This document shows, in pieces, positions 1-12,574 of a stretch of 64,000 nt of DNA (positions within the stretch are counted from its first letter, which is position 1; every line of letters starts with the position of its first letter). Under the pieces are notes generated by a model that did not search any database, was not told the origin of the DNA, and saw only the letters and a program-made list of their open reading frames with translations. The translations under genes were made by a program, and so were the position numbers. This DNA is from Chrysomallon squamiferum. Its lineage: Eukaryota > Mollusca > Gastropoda > Neomphalida > Peltospiridae. The stretch covers positions 539,943 through 603,942 of the forward strand of contig CM022672.1 in the NCBI GenBank assembly GCA_012295275.1. Direction: 5' to 3'.

Positions 1-492
1 CTGTTTTACCTGTTTTTACCACTGTTATTTATACTGTTTTTACCTGTTTTACCACTGTTTTATCACTGTTTTTACACTGTTTTACCACCTGTATCACTAT
101 TGTTATACTGTTTTACCACCTGTATCACTGTTGTTACACTGTTTTACCACCTGTGTCACTGTTGTTACACTGTTTTACCACGTGTATCACTGTTGTTATA
201 CTGTTTTACCACCTGTATCACTATTGTTACACTGTTTTACCACGTGTATCACTGTTGTTACACTGTTGTTACACTGTTTTACCACCTGTATCACTATTGT
301 TACACTGTTTTACCACGTGTATCACTGTTGTTATACTGTTTTACCACGTGTATCACTGTTGTTACACTGTTTTACCACGTGTATCACTGTTGTTACACTG
401 TTTTACCACCTGTATCACTGTTGTTATACTGTTTTACCACCTGTATCACTGTTGTTATACTGTTTTACCACCTATATCACTATTGTTATACT
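1..492. repeat. 31-bp minisatellite, truncated by the window start
   Basis: About 15 head-to-tail copies of a 31-bp unit with core ctgttttaccacctgtatca. Consecutive cores start at 77 and 108, giving the 31-bp period. Copies differ mainly at one base that makes the centre either CACCTG or CACGTG, so the array is a mixture of two E-box-like hexamers. Because 31 is not a multiple of three, every frame is cycled through and long open frames appear on the plus strand; they are not genes. The array probably continues to the left of the window. Confidence 0.95.
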
Positions 493-569
493 GTTTATAT
501 CATTTTATAAATACTTCATCAGTTTGTATTTTATGATCTTCAGTTATATAATCTTGCAACCTTGGTACT

Positions 570-672
570 ATTACTACTGCTACTACTACTACTACTACTA
601 CTATTACTACAACTACCACCACCACTACTACTACTATTACTACAACTACCACCACCACTACTACTACTACTA
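570..672. repeat. (TAC/ACC)n imperfect trinucleotide tract
   Basis: Imperfect run of tac, tat and acc triplets, seen directly. Open frames across it encode only Y, T, L and P homopolymer-like strings. Confidence 0.9.
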
Positions 673-690
673 AAAACAGTAATAATGATA

Positions 691-3290
691 TATTATTATT
701 GTTTTTTTTTTTTATATTATTTTATTTTATTTTATTTTAGAGAAAGGAAAGGAAAAATAAAAACATTAATAACAAACAAGAACAAAAATTCTTTCTCTTT
801 CATAAATATGATATTACGACTTAAGATTTCACACTCACTCAAGTAACTGTAATAAAAAATAAAAATTTTGATTATATTTTTCCTTAATGACCGATGCTGT
901 ATGTATTACAATTTTAAGGTATGTCATGTCATGTTGAACATAAAATGGAATCCAGCCCGTCAGATTCACAAGACAGGACCTGGGATGTACAGCTGCTTTA
1001 CCCCAGATTTCAGCACAACAAATCAATACGACGTTGTGATGCTTGAACAAACTATTTTCACTCTTCCTTATGCTGCTGGCTGTCGCTGTGGGCGATTATT
1101 TAATAATTGTTGTTGTTGATTGTTTATGGCAAATCGATAGACGCCGCTCGTCAAACAACCAGACACGTTTCAGTTCAGTCAGCAATTTTCTACTTCACCT
1201 CGCTCCCTCGTCTTTGCCGTCGTAGTTGACGTTTTGCCGATAATCAATTTTTCAAACTGATGAATGAATCCATACTAACAACTTGACTTCAGACATCGGC
1301 CCCTACGTAGTTTCTAAATCTAGCTGTCACATCGTGCTCAGGGAGGTACTTATGTGGGTGGCAGTAGATTTCATCATATAACCTCCAGACATATATCTAA
1401 ACTGTGCACGTGATTTTGATTTCGTTGCAGTGTAGACTACAATCAAATCTTTTAGTTTGTGTTTGTTTGAGAAATAGCCATCGATGCTAAAACTTCGACA
1501 AATTCTTTCATATTGTGAGAACGTAAACTTTATCATAGAATATTCATAACTACGTCTCAAATGTTCTATCGTAACTGACATTTATTTATTTTATTTTATT
1601 TTATTTTTTGGCTTTAATTTTTTTCGTTGTATGTGTCTGTGTATGTATGTGTGCATAAGTGTGTTTTATGTTTTTGTGTGTTTGCGTGTGTGTGTGTGTG
1701 TGTTTTCTAAAGACTTATTTTCACCACTTTCCTAATCTATATCCTATTAACAACTAATTAACGCATTTGTTTAGAGTCCACTAAATCAGTCGTTGTTTTG
1801 CTTGTCATCACTGGCAGACAGACAAGTAGCTGACGACTGGCTAACAAGTCTCTGTTTTCACAAGCAGTTGAAGCATGTCTTTGACACAAACTGTAGCAAG
1901 TCGTTTGTCACGTCAATAACAGAAAGTTAATACACACAGGCTGCCATTTACATAGTTACGATTTTAAGCTCTGCACGACAACACAACCACTTCCCCTACA
2001 CATCTGATGAAATGATTGTACACGCTGATTATCCCAAGTTTGAAAATCGATATTTTGAAGAGTATGAATGGATTCTTTATCACACCACTTGGATTGCTGG
2101 CCAATTTGGTCTTTTAATACTACTGCTTCTGTTCTTTAATAGATTTTTTCTTTCTGTACAAATATAGCTGATCGATATATGTTATAGCTGGAAGGGCTGA
2201 TGTTAGAAACATAGAAATCTAATGGAGAAATCGTGTATTCACGAGATGACTGCACGTGACAAATCAGTCAGTGATTGCCATTAATCAGTGGTCAAAATGA
2301 AATAAAAATGCCCTAACTGTTTATGTAATATTTGAAGACATATAACAGTTTGTGGACCTCAGACTGCGTTCACGAAATCCTGATAAAATTTACCCAGTAA
2401 CGTACCATAATAAACTATACCAATCTATATGCACTTACATACACAGGAATGGTCCATAAATCTTATTTAGATCATTTCCAATAAAAATGATTTTTTTTTT
2501 TTTTTTATCGCCGCAATTTTTGCAGTCTCGTTTGCAAATCGTTCTTGTACACGGAATGTCATACGTAGCTGTTTTATTGTATTTTTGAATGCATATCTAT
2601 ATACGTGTTTATATCATGTATATGTCTCTCTCTGTGTGTGTTTGTGTGTGATTTATATTTAACCATTACCAACCATCCAGAACCACAAGGTCAAAATAAT
2701 ATATATATATATATATATATATATTTTTCTGATTTAAGAATGTAATAATTTGATGTGCCCTCTTAATATGACGGAGGGTTTACTTAATTACAAACATCAA
2801 CTGGTGACAAACGGCTGTGATTAGTGACAGTAGTCGAGAATAGAAATCTACTTCTTTTTGTCCACGTTGAGTCTCATCATTTAGCAGCAAGTAATGTTTT
2901 TATATGCACTTTCCCAGAGGCAGGAAAAAAAAGTAATCCACGACGTTTAATGTACTGTCGTTTCTGGAAATATATATTTTAAATAAACAAAAATTCATTA
3001 TTATTCGTAAAAACTTTTGGAATTTATCATTCTGGCTTTAACATTATTTTATTATAAATATTTCGTGAAAAAATTCATTATCTTTTTAACACCAAAAAAA
3101 AAAAAAATTATAAATAAAACTTCGAATTGACGTCATTTCGTCAGAGAGGAAAGAGAATGTCACTCCAACGTTTAACAACTGAAGTATTTTATTATCATAC
3201 ATTATCACTTATCTCTAGTCTCAAAATAAAACAACTATGAGAGAGACGTGACACCTTGCTGTTACACCTTTCTACTATACTGTACTACTA
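691..3290. other. Gene-free AT-rich stretch
   Basis: I see no supported gene. Open frames are short (83 codons or fewer) with no recognisable domain. Small microsatellites occur at 1,685-1,702 (TG) and 2,700-2,723 (AT), and there is a poly-T run near 2,490. The part at 1,130-1,240 is richer in CpG than its surroundings and might be regulatory, but I cannot support a specific call. Confidence 0.6.
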
Positions 3291-3294
3291 TTAT

Positions 3295-3332
<38 letters not shown>

Positions 3333-3391
3333 TACTACCACTACTGTTACTACTACTCTACTACTACTCTACTACTACTGTTACTATTGCT

Positions 3392-3430
<39 letters not shown>

Positions 3431-3452
3431 TACTACTACTGTTACTACTGCT

Positions 3453-3485
<33 letters not shown>

Positions 3486-3507
3486 TACTACTACTGTTAC
3501 TACTACT

Positions 3508-3540
<33 letters not shown>

Positions 3541-3560
3541 ATAATAATAATAATAATAAT
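3290..3560. repeat. (TAC)n trinucleotide array with interspersed ctc/tgt
   Basis: About 270 bp of tac triplets broken at intervals by tct and tgt triplets, ending in (AAT)n. Long Y-, T- or L-only open frames on the plus strand come from this tract. Confidence 0.95.
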
Positions 3561-3911
3561 GACTATAATATCCAGTTTTATTAAATAGCACATTACTGTC
3601 ACGGTAGTTTTATGTTCATTTGATACTGAGAAACCCAATACAGTCCTGTCTTGTTTCTTGACCAGTGTCCAAATCCGATCCTCGCGCGCTGTTGTGGATT
3701 TGTTATTAATGACCAACAGTTAATTACCGCATTAGTATGACGTCACTTCAGTGATTACACTGTATTACGTAATATACTTATGCAGTAATAAACACACGAG
3801 TTAAATGAGACAGCTATAGTTTTAGGGTAATATATAGTTAGACTGGATTAAATTATATAACTTCGTTATAATAGTGGATACGTTTATCATTATTTAATAT
3901 AATATAGCTTG

Positions 3912-3934
3912 ATTATTATTATTATTATTAATAC

Positions 3935-3983
<49 letters not shown>
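3912..3983. repeat. (ATT)n microsatellite
   Basis: Near-perfect ATT/TTA run. Confidence 0.95.
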
Positions 3984-4109
3984 GCTGTTGTTGCTGTTAT
4001 TATAGTTGTCTTTGATTTCGTTATTGCTGTTATTGTATCAGTATATTTAACTGGTCTTACCTTTAACACTGAAGTTCATTTATCAGTATACTGCGTTTTA
4101 ATTAGTGTG

Positions 4110-4110
<1 letters not shown>

Positions 4111-4208
<98 letters not shown>

Positions 4209-4209
4209 A
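4111..4209. repeat. (CT)n followed by (TG)n compound microsatellite
   Basis: About 87 bp of uninterrupted CT dinucleotides followed directly by a short TG run. A polypurine/polypyrimidine mirror tract of this length can adopt triplex (H-DNA) structure. Confidence 0.95.
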
Positions 4210-4502
4210 TATCATATACTTCAAAATGGTTTCTGATATATTATTTAATTTATATATCTGAAATAACAAGCTGACAAATTACTTATTTATTATTTATTTC
4301 AAAATATTGTCTCACAATACAAAGTTTTATTAGACATTTTAATACAGTCACCAATTTGCCTTGTCTAAATGTTTAAAACACATAAATCTTGTCTAAACAA
4401 AAATATATGTCTACAGAGGATAACAATAACGTTCAATATTTAGAATAAAATGTTAACATGTAGGCGTGTGTGTATTTAGGAATGACTATTCTGTTGCGTG
4501 AT

Positions 4503-4567
4503 TAGACTGCACATAAACAATATTCGGGAACGCACAGGAGCACAAAGTCCAGTCACGACCTCACAAA
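4503..4567. repeat. Dispersed repeat, copy A
   Basis: Shares the core caatattcgggaacgcac and the downstream block cacgacc(t)cacaaa with a second copy at 24,426-24,498 in the same orientation, with roughly 80 percent identity by eye over 65-73 bp. This looks like a fragment of a dispersed mobile or SINE-like element; the family is not recognised. A short inverted repeat follows at 4,683-4,699 (acctgcc-att-ggcaggt). Confidence 0.7.
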
Positions 4568-4736
4568 AGTTTGACGTCACTGACATCCACGCACTCCGAA
4601 GGCGAACGACGACACCACTTAGCCACGTAGACAAGCATCGCTTCCCGTGGAGCACGCCGTTCTTTGTCTTTATTTTGGTAGGAACCTGCCATTGGCAGGT
4701 GTGTGTTTAGAAATGAATATTCTGTAGAATGCTTGC

Positions 4737-5140
<404 letters not shown>

Positions 5141-5149
5141 TAAAATAAA

Positions 5150-5990
5150 CGAACGTCACAATTGAAAATTTTTAAAAAGCTTACTGTAGCAACATTTACT
5201 CTTGTTACTATTCGGTATTTTTCGTGGAAGTATCACATATTTAAAAATAACCTTATGTATCGCTTAGTTTTAACAATAATTTACACATAATACTTGTAAA
5301 TGTACAACCTATTAATATTAATATATTTATTTATTTACATGACTATATGTGCCTCTGTATAAAGAGACATACATAAACACACATTCCTAACAAAGGTAGA
5401 TCGTATATACATATAGTTCTAATGTTTGTTTCATAAAGGCACCGATAACAATCGAGGCTCCAGCACGCTATCAGAACATGACTTATGACAGACAGTGTCA
5501 TGTCGTCTGAGTAACTATGATAACATGTTCTGTTGTTTAACAAACCCAACTGTTATGTCATAAATTGCGTAATTCATGAAGAATGATGACGATATTTTCA
5601 TCACCAGCAAGTTAATGAAATGAAACGAGCACTGTGTTGAACGAGTTATAAACTGCGTAACACTCGTTGCGCAGGAACTCAGTGAATCTGGTGAAATGTC
5701 AGATTAGAAAATAAGTTTAAATTTAGCGGTTGTGTCAGTCGCAACCAAGACAGCAAGACGTAGATAAACTTTCCCGTCTTAGGTCATCGTCTGACTAGGT
5801 GTTGGAGCCTTTAATGAAATGGAAACAGTTCTCCAAAACAGTGAGAATATCAGGTGATAAATTAAACATTCTCTGCAGCACGTGCCGTGTGAGAATCAAT
5901 CACGATGTGTTCTTCAGTTGGCGAAAGGCGGGAAACGTTAGTGAAATGCGTACGTCGTTGGTACTGACGTCTTCTCTGAAAAGTAAAAAT
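5150..5990. other. Probable 3' flank of the receptor gene
   Basis: No gene is visible on either strand. It lies downstream of the minus-strand receptor and may hold its 3' UTR or a further 3' exon. Several TTTATT hexamers (AATAAA on the minus strand) occur near 5,325-5,335 but none can be singled out as the poly(A) signal. Confidence 0.5.
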
Positions 5991-5996
5991 ATCACT

Positions 5997-7598
5997 TTAT
6001 ATGGAGACTTGAAGTCGCGGTGGGGATAGGCTGTGCTCCATTCGTGCCGACTGGGGACTGTGCTCTCTACGTGACGAATATGGACTATGTTCCATACGTG
6101 TCGCGTGGGGAATATGTTCCGTATGTGACCTGTGAGGACTATGGTCCATACGTGTCGCGTGGGGAATATGTTCCGTATGTGACCTGTGAGGACTATGGTC
6201 CATACGTGATGAATGTGATCTGTGCTCAGTACGTGAAGAATGCTGACTGTGCCCTAAGCGTGAAGGAAGAGGACTGTGCTCCAGACGTACCGGAAGAGGA
6301 CTGTGCTCCATAAGTGACGGGAGGGGGCTGTGGTCTCTCACAGAGGAGGAAGGGGTGCGGGGGATGTTAGAAACGTCAGTGCGGCTTACCTGAGAACTGC
6401 GCCGCCTGTTGCTGAACCGGAAGTAACCACGCAGCCGATCCTTAGTTTCTGAAGACATACGCCATGAAGCAAACAGAATAGGATTAGTGCAGGTGGACAG
6501 GAAGCCGAACCAGGCGAACGTGATGTAGGTAATGTCGTAATGGTCCTGATTTCTTTCCGTTTCGTAGATAAAGTAGTGCACCAGGATGAGAATCTGGAGC
6601 GGACACCAGCACATGGCGAACAGCGTTGTCATGGAGATAAGATAGTTCTGAGTTCTTTTTTCTTTCACCAGGTCGAGGTCGTCGTCGTACTCCTGCGAGT
6701 TGTGTTCGTACGACTTCAGTTGTGGGATGACGCTGCTGGACGCAGACGTCGTTTCGTTTTCGTTTCTCGGAGTCTGCGCACCATTAGCGCTGGACCACGT
6801 GGTCGATGATTGGTAGGAAAATATCTCCGGCATGCTGGGCATGCCCTCGCCGGTGTTTGAGGCAAAGTGCACAGAAATGTTAGCGGACTCTCTAGACTTT
6901 ATCTCCGCCGAGACGCGCACGTAAAGGAAAGCTATCACAGCTAAAGGCATGGCGTACATGGTGACGAAAATAGCCCGGATGTATTCCTCAATCTTCTTGA
7001 CTAGAAAAACGTAACAGATCCCGGCTCCTTCAAAATGCTCCCCCAGAGACGCTCCCAGGTCGATGTATTTGATGTACACTGCAAAAGGCAACACGACACA
7101 CACAGCAACCACCCACACGGCTATGGTACACAGACCCGCGGGCAGCCTCGATTTGAATGGATGAACGATAAGTCTGTACCTGTCTATAGCCATCATGAGG
7201 AACGTCATCATGGAGGCGTACATGGGAAAACATTGCAACATGGGAAGGAAGAAACACAGAAAGCTGCCGAACAACCAGTTCTGAATGAGGAGGTTTGCGA
7301 GGGTTATCGGCAGCACAAAGACACACTTGATGAGATCGGAAAAGGCGAGATTTCCCAGAAGGAAGAACGTCTGGTCGTGGTACAGTCTGCGCTTGCCCAG
7401 CACGATTATCATCGCAATATTACCCACAATTCCAACAATTCCTACAGCAGCATGTAGAAAGACGAACAAAGGGTACACGTAGCGTAGTGAACGACGTATG
7501 TACGGCTGAGTGAAGTCCACGCTGTTTGAGTTGTTGTTGCTGCTCAGCCAGTCTAAAATAAGGTCTATGTAGTTGTTTTTCGATTCGGCTAGAGACAT
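5997..7598 (-). CDS. Class A (rhodopsin-like) G-protein-coupled receptor, probable peptide receptor
   Basis: A 533-residue open frame encodes a complete seven-helix receptor of the plasma membrane. Visible landmarks: acidic/Asn-rich N-terminus with an N-x-S site near residue 22; TM1 about 41-65 with GN at 59-60; TM2 with LAFSD (D88 at the conserved sodium site); Cys115 before TM3 and Cys195 in loop 2 for the conserved disulfide; DRY at 139-141; Trp162 in TM4; a long third inner loop (about 232-315); CWCP at 330-333 in TM6; NPILF at 372-376, a variant of NPxxY. The start is the first Met after an in-frame TGA (TGA ATC ATG). Residues after about 410 are a Ser/His/Arg-rich tail of repeated HSP-containing units. 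The family resembles invertebrate neuropeptide receptors, but ligand and orthologue cannot be named from sequence alone. A perfect splice donor lies inside the frame after Gln403, so the repeat tail may be intronic in some or all transcripts. Confidence 0.93.
   Translation of the reverse strand: MSLAESKNNYIDLILDWLSSNNNSNSVDFTQPYIRRSLRYVYPLFVFLHAAVGIVGIVGNIAMIIVLGKRRLYHDQTFFLLGNLAFSDLIKCVFVLPITLANLLIQNWLFGSFLCFFLPMLQCFPMYASMMTFLMMAIDRYRLIVHPFKSRLPAGLCTIAVWVVAVCVVLPFAVYIKYIDLGASLGEHFEGAGICYVFLVKKIEEYIRAIFVTMYAMPLAVIAFLYVRVSAEIKSRESANISVHFASNTGEGMPSMPEIFSYQSSTTWSSANGAQTPRNENETTSASSSVIPQLKSYEHNSQEYDDDLDLVKEKRTQNYLISMTTLFAMCWCPLQILILVHYFIYETERNQDHYDITYITFAWFGFLSTCTNPILFASWRMSSETKDRLRGYFRFSNRRRSSQVSRTDVSNIPRTPSSSVRDHSPLPSLMEHSPLPVRLEHSPLPSRLGHSQHSSRTEHRSHSSRMDHSPHRSHTEHIPHATRMDHSPHRSHTEHIPHATRMEHSPYSSRREHSPQSARMEHSLSPPRLQVSI
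6020..6345 (-). repeat. Minisatellite encoding the receptor's C-terminal tail
   Basis: Repeated units of about 30 bp (R-x-E/D-HSP) and a 54-bp duplication encoding the 18-residue block that begins DHSPHRSH, present twice in tandem. Both strands are open across it, so frames on the plus strand here are shadows. It lies entirely downstream of the candidate splice donor at 6,389. Confidence 0.85.
6384..6392 (-). promoter_or_regulatory. Candidate splice donor within the receptor frame
   Basis: The minus strand reads CAG|GTAAGC with the GT at 6,389-6,388, directly after the Gln403 codon (phase 0). It sits about 25 residues past TM7, at the border between ordinary receptor tail and the tandem-repeat tail. 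The consensus match is strong, but no partner acceptor has been identified. Confidence 0.6.
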
Positions 7599-9016
7599 GA
7601 TTCAGTGGAGATAATTTGTTTTACGCAAATCAATGGTAACTTTGTAAATTCACTTAGTCGATGAGTAATTTGATTCACCTCTTCATGCCAAACGAATATA
7701 CAGATAATTGACAGCGTTAAACAATGAATCCACAAAGTTGCACCTTGTCAAAAATACAGTATCCGCTCTTGTAGTACAGTCTCAGAAATACAGTAACTTC
7801 ACTTCTGAATATATAGTTAGTGACACAAGTATCATGTATTTACTCACCATTACAAACTATCCACACTAGAATCTTTCATTCATGCGCTACGATTGAAAAA
7901 TTCCACGACTCTGGTGTATTTCACTGAGATTGAAAGAACGGTTATTGATTTAAGCCTACACAGAGTGAGAGAACAAGAAACATCAAGTGTTTATGTTTCA
8001 AATTACTCGTTGTTCACACGTTTCAGCAACTTCAAAGAATCAAGACAGTTTCACAGAAATAAGAGATTTTTTTTTTGTTCTTTTTGTTTGTTTGTTGTTG
8101 TTTGTTTTTTATATATATAAACAAGAAGCGATTTTCAAAAAAAATGCCGTGTGAATTACTTTGGAATAAAACAGTTTACAATCCTCTCTCCTGATATTGA
8201 AAACAGAATATTCTAATTACTGGATTTTTGAACGATGTTGCTTAAGTTCTGTTTCCAGTATTTTTAGTAGGCAGAGAAAAAAGAAAATGATGCATAATGT
8301 TCAACTGTTCCATGTCTTTTAACTCCAAGTAACCAAAGGAAAACTTTGTTTTTCTTTGTCTTTGCAGATTAATAAGATTTTCTGGTATTTAATTCTGCTT
8401 CCTAAACATTTACTACAAAGTATCTGCTTTCTCATATCCAGCAAAGCTGTCAGATAATTCTCAGTTTTGAGACACGTCAAATATGATGTCTTGTTACTTT
8501 TTTATTTTCTCTGACCATGTTTGACGAATTCCACACTTCTAGAGTCAGAATCAACGTCGACGACTCATGTTCCCATGACAATCATCACTACTACTCCACG
8601 TTAGTATTCCTGCATTAGTATCCTTGTCGCTATTCACGTATTAACAGTCCTCGTCCTCAGCAGAAACACTTAACAAATACTAACGGATTCTGCACCCTGG
8701 AAAGAAAATGGAAAGATGAGTCATAACGCGCTTCTGAATTATAAATGGTAATCTCCCGTGATCAAATAAAGGTCCTGATCACGCGTCCACTCGAGTGGCC
8801 GAGGTTTGCTGGACCACCACTGTCACGTTAGTGATACCAGAAAAATTAATTATTACCGAAACGTTGGGAAGAAATGTCGTTGTGTGTAATCACTCCGTGG
8901 GGAAAACTAGCAAGTCAAACTATTGATTATTTCACTTTTTTGTTTCTAAAGACCGCCCCAGTGAAGATTTACCCGGCTATCGTTTGAGAATGTCCGGTCA
9001 ATTTATTTTTATTTTT

Positions 9017-9066
9017 ATTTTTTTTTTTTTTATAAAAACATTTATAAAAAAAAAAAAAAAAAAAAA
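9017..9066. repeat. Poly(T)/poly(A) inverted repeat
   Basis: A T-run ending in ataaa, a 4-base loop (aaca), then tttat followed by an A-run: an almost perfect hairpin with an arm of about 20 bp. Confidence 0.85.
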
Positions 9067-9212
9067 TATATCTATCTATCTTGTTAGTAGTCTGTGAAAT
9101 CTTGACATATCGCGTACAAATACATGTTAGTGGTTTTATAGCCGCGTCACCACTTTCTGAACAGGTATCGATCCGCACTCGATAATCTGTAACTTCTTGG
9201 GGAAAAAAAGGC

Positions 9213-9230
9213 GAAGGCGCGCGCGCCTTC
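9213..9230. repeat. 18-bp perfect GC palindrome
   Basis: gaaggcgcgcgcgccttc equals its own reverse complement and contains an alternating GC core, conspicuous in AT-rich surroundings. Confidence 0.9.
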
Positions 9231-9429
9231 CATCATTCACAAATGATTTGTGACAATTATATCAAGTGTGATTTGTGGAATCCCACGACTTGCTGCAAAC
9301 TGCGAGATTAATTAATTAATTAATGTACATAAAATGAAGGATGCTGCGTTACAAGTGTTCAACCTGCAGTTACAGTACGATGTAATCACGGGAAGCAAAC
9401 AACCTGCTTAAACACAGACTGTCAGCTGA

Positions 9430-9690
9430 CGTAACAATCTCACGTTTATCAAAACACTCACAAAAAGCTTTTAACAATCTCACGTTTATCAAAACGCTCA
9501 CACAAAACTTTTAATAATCTCACGTTTATCAAAACATTCACACTAAACGTTTAACAATTTCACGTTTATCAACACATTCACACTAAACGTTTAACAATCT
9601 CACGTTTATCAACACATTCACACTAAACGTTTAACAATCTCACGTTTATCAACACATCAACACAAAACTTTTAACGTCACGTTTATCAAC
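9430..9690. repeat. 40-bp minisatellite
   Basis: About six copies of a 40-bp unit with core aacaatctcacgtttatcaa. The last copy is shortened. Confidence 0.92.
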
Positions 9691-10728
9691 AGATAATTAT
9701 AAAACTTCAAATCTAGGTAACTGTGTGTCATTGGCAGCATGTTTTCACCCGTCGTGTGTCATGGACGCGTCTTCAGATATCCCCAGAAAACGATATTGAA
9801 AATAGTTATAAATACTGAAAAATTATATTTAATCTGATTTATAATTTTTGTCTCGTTTCCAGTCTAACTTTCATTTTTAGTTTGAGTTAGAATGGTGTAC
9901 ATTCTACTTTGGTCTCGTTTTCTGTTTGAGTTTTAATTTGTCTTTATTTAAGTTTGAGTTATAATGTTTCTTTTTTTCGGTTGAGTTATAATTTTAATTG
10001 ATTTTAGATTAGTTAATATTCCTGTCTCAGTTTTTACTGCCTAGAACATTTTTCACAATTAGTTACACTTTTAACGTCTTTCTCACAAGTTCTTTTAAAA
10101 AAAAAAATTTTTGCAGTGACTGGTGATAAAGATCAACTCTGAGCGAAAACGTCAGCGACAGCGTCTAATTGTCTTAAGCGTCCTCGTTATTGTCGCGACA
10201 GTGGACATCGACAAACGCTGAAATGAATTATGTTATTTTTAGACAAGTATCGCGCCGATGTCCGTCTGTCAACTGGTTTCAATGATCATGTAATTTATTT
10301 TGCAAATGTCATTTAGAAAGCGGCTAGTTTCGCTGAAACGTGTTGTCAAGCCTCGGGCTTCACAATCTGCACGAGGAGCGAAGCTGTCGAGAGATCTGCC
10401 AACATTTGACAATGACGTCATTTTTGTCTTGAGAAAAAATGAAGAAATAAAGTGGAAAAAAACAACAACCCCCCCCAAAAAAAAACCAAAAACGTTTTGG
10501 GTGGTGCAGATCTTATTTACAAATAGCAATACCATTATCTTCAATTTGCAGGTTTACGACGTCTCCATTGTGCTGTTTCAACGAGACCAGTTGCCCGCAG
10601 ACTGAAATCTTACAACGTGATGAGTGTGTCCACAAGCATTTTTTTCAATTACTGCTTAAAGTGAGTGAATCATCATGTTTTTTTTTTAAAGTTGTATTAG
10701 ACACACACAGACTGAAAGAATGAAAGAG

Positions 10729-10732
<4 letters not shown>

Positions 10733-10767
<35 letters not shown>
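10733..10767. repeat. (GA)n microsatellite
   Basis: Uninterrupted GA dinucleotides, about 35 bp. The flanking 9,700-11,960 shows no supported gene; open frames at 10,269-10,605 on both strands have no recognised domain. Confidence 0.9.
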
Positions 10768-10769
<2 letters not shown>

Positions 10770-11967
10770 TTGGTTAAAAACGATAAAAAAAAGGTCTACG
10801 CAGACTGCAGTCAGTAAACACGACAGACGTACTCAGTGACAGATTTCTGTTACCAACACGTTACTGTTGTTTTTTTCTCGTCTAAAAACAGGCGAGAAAA
10901 ACACTTGAACCGCTCTGAAGATGAAGAAACTCTTTAAATTATTTGCAATTACAAACGTCTACAGTCTAAAACACGCCATTTGCATTAGTACGCATCAATG
11001 CGATAACGTTAATAACAGTTACGGCTGTTCCGCAATTTTTCTGCATCGCAGCCAAAGTGTCAGGGTTTGTATTGGTAATTTATCAAATACACACAAATAT
11101 TACAAGTTTTTCCTCTCTCATATTTAGCTCAATAAACAGAGCTATTTCTGTTGTAGCTTCTTCATCGATTTTTACCCTTTTATTTCGTCGTATCAGAAAA
11201 TCTCATCTAGGAGTCAGGACTAACAAACAGAGAAACAAGGACTGAATCAAAAACAAATAAATAAACTGAAGAAAAATATCACACAGAAATGTACGTGATA
11301 GACACACACACTCACACGCAACAAATTCAGCATACGTACAAACACAACACCCCTTCTTGTAATAAACACCCACACAAACATAGCCTGAGCCTAAAACTGA
11401 AACACCTGCCGCTCAGTAATAACAATTATATACCAGAAATCTAAATAAATAAATAAATCAATAAATAAGGATAATTAGCAGTAATTGTATAAAACATCAG
11501 TAATGTAATAAACAGAACGGAATTAGTGAAAAAAGAAATGAAATACACAAAAATAATAACGACAAAAGCTAACTGATAAAAAGAACCTAAAATAAAAACG
11601 AAAAAGTAATAGAAAATGGAAACAAAAGCAAAAGAAAAGAGTAAAAATGCAAACAACCACTGGTAAAATCAAAGTGACTAAATTATGAAACTGTCGAGTG
11701 AGATAACTGAGAAATGATTAAAATCTGTTTTTTTATTTCACTTGTTAGGAATCTGACAAAAACAGTTTCTGATATTTCTGATATTCTGTTTTCATCATCG
11801 CCATTAAGTCTGATGTTATAAATATTTCTCGAGCGCTATATGGCGATGATATTTATGAAAGAAAAATATTTAATTTGTATTTAATACGTTATATTTTTCT
11901 TATTCCTGAGATTTAAATACATTTTTTACACAAAGTGAATGACAGTACATTTATTATCATACATTAG

Positions 11968-12215
11968 GTATATATATATATATATATATGTAAGTATGTA
12001 TGTATATATGTATGTATGAAAGTATGTATCTATATTTGTATGTGTGTGTGTGTGTAAATATATATATGTATGTATGTATAATTTATAATATATATATACA
12101 CATATACATATTTATATATATATATTATACATTACATACATACCTATATATATACACATACACACACATTCATACATACATACATTCATACATACATATA
12201 CATATATATATATAT
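11968..12215. repeat. (TA/TATG/TACA)n complex microsatellite
   Basis: Alternating ta, tatg and taca tracts with local inverted symmetry. The 72-codon frame across it (Y/I/H-rich) is spurious. Confidence 0.9.
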
Positions 12216-12574
12216 TAACTGTCAGGACATTTAGCATCCGGATTACAAAATTCCATTATTAATTCAACGAATTGCAAGTACAATTAACATACAAGAATCG
12301 TTTTCTTTTATCAGTTTTCTTTGATCAATAATGAAAACACTGGGTGTGTAATTTAAATGCAATCATAGTAAAATTTTATAATCTAGACCTACTGAAATTT
12401 TGTTCAAATTACAACATCAAATTCACATTAATTGCAGGCGTAAGAAAATTTTATAATGTAGACCTACTCAAGTTTGTTCACCTTCAAATATGAAACAATA
12501 ACACAATTATTACGCATTCATTGAAAAAACTTTAACTATAATTTTAAAAAATCATGGTTAGGTTGTACTTGTGT

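Larger units (their letters stand above)
7599..9429. other. Receptor 5' flank or intron
   Basis: No supported coding sequence. A run of T and the sequence tatatata occur near 8,070-8,120. If the exon at 22.1 kb belongs to the receptor gene, this is the distal end of its first intron; no convincing acceptor just upstream of the ATG could be singled out. Confidence 0.5.

Noticed and set aside
100-673. Overlapping plus-strand open frames of 94-180 codons
   Set aside because: They run through the 31-bp minisatellite and the TAC triplets in all three frames; the proteins are repeats of YHLCHCCYTVLP-type strings.
3248-3716. Y-, L- and T-rich open frames and the minus-strand S/V frame
   Set aside because: Products of the (TAC)n microsatellite; no non-repeat coding sequence.
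6020-7482. Plus-strand and other-frame open frames across the receptor gene
   Set aside because: Shadows of the receptor CDS on the opposite strand or in other frames; only the 533-residue frame has domain content.
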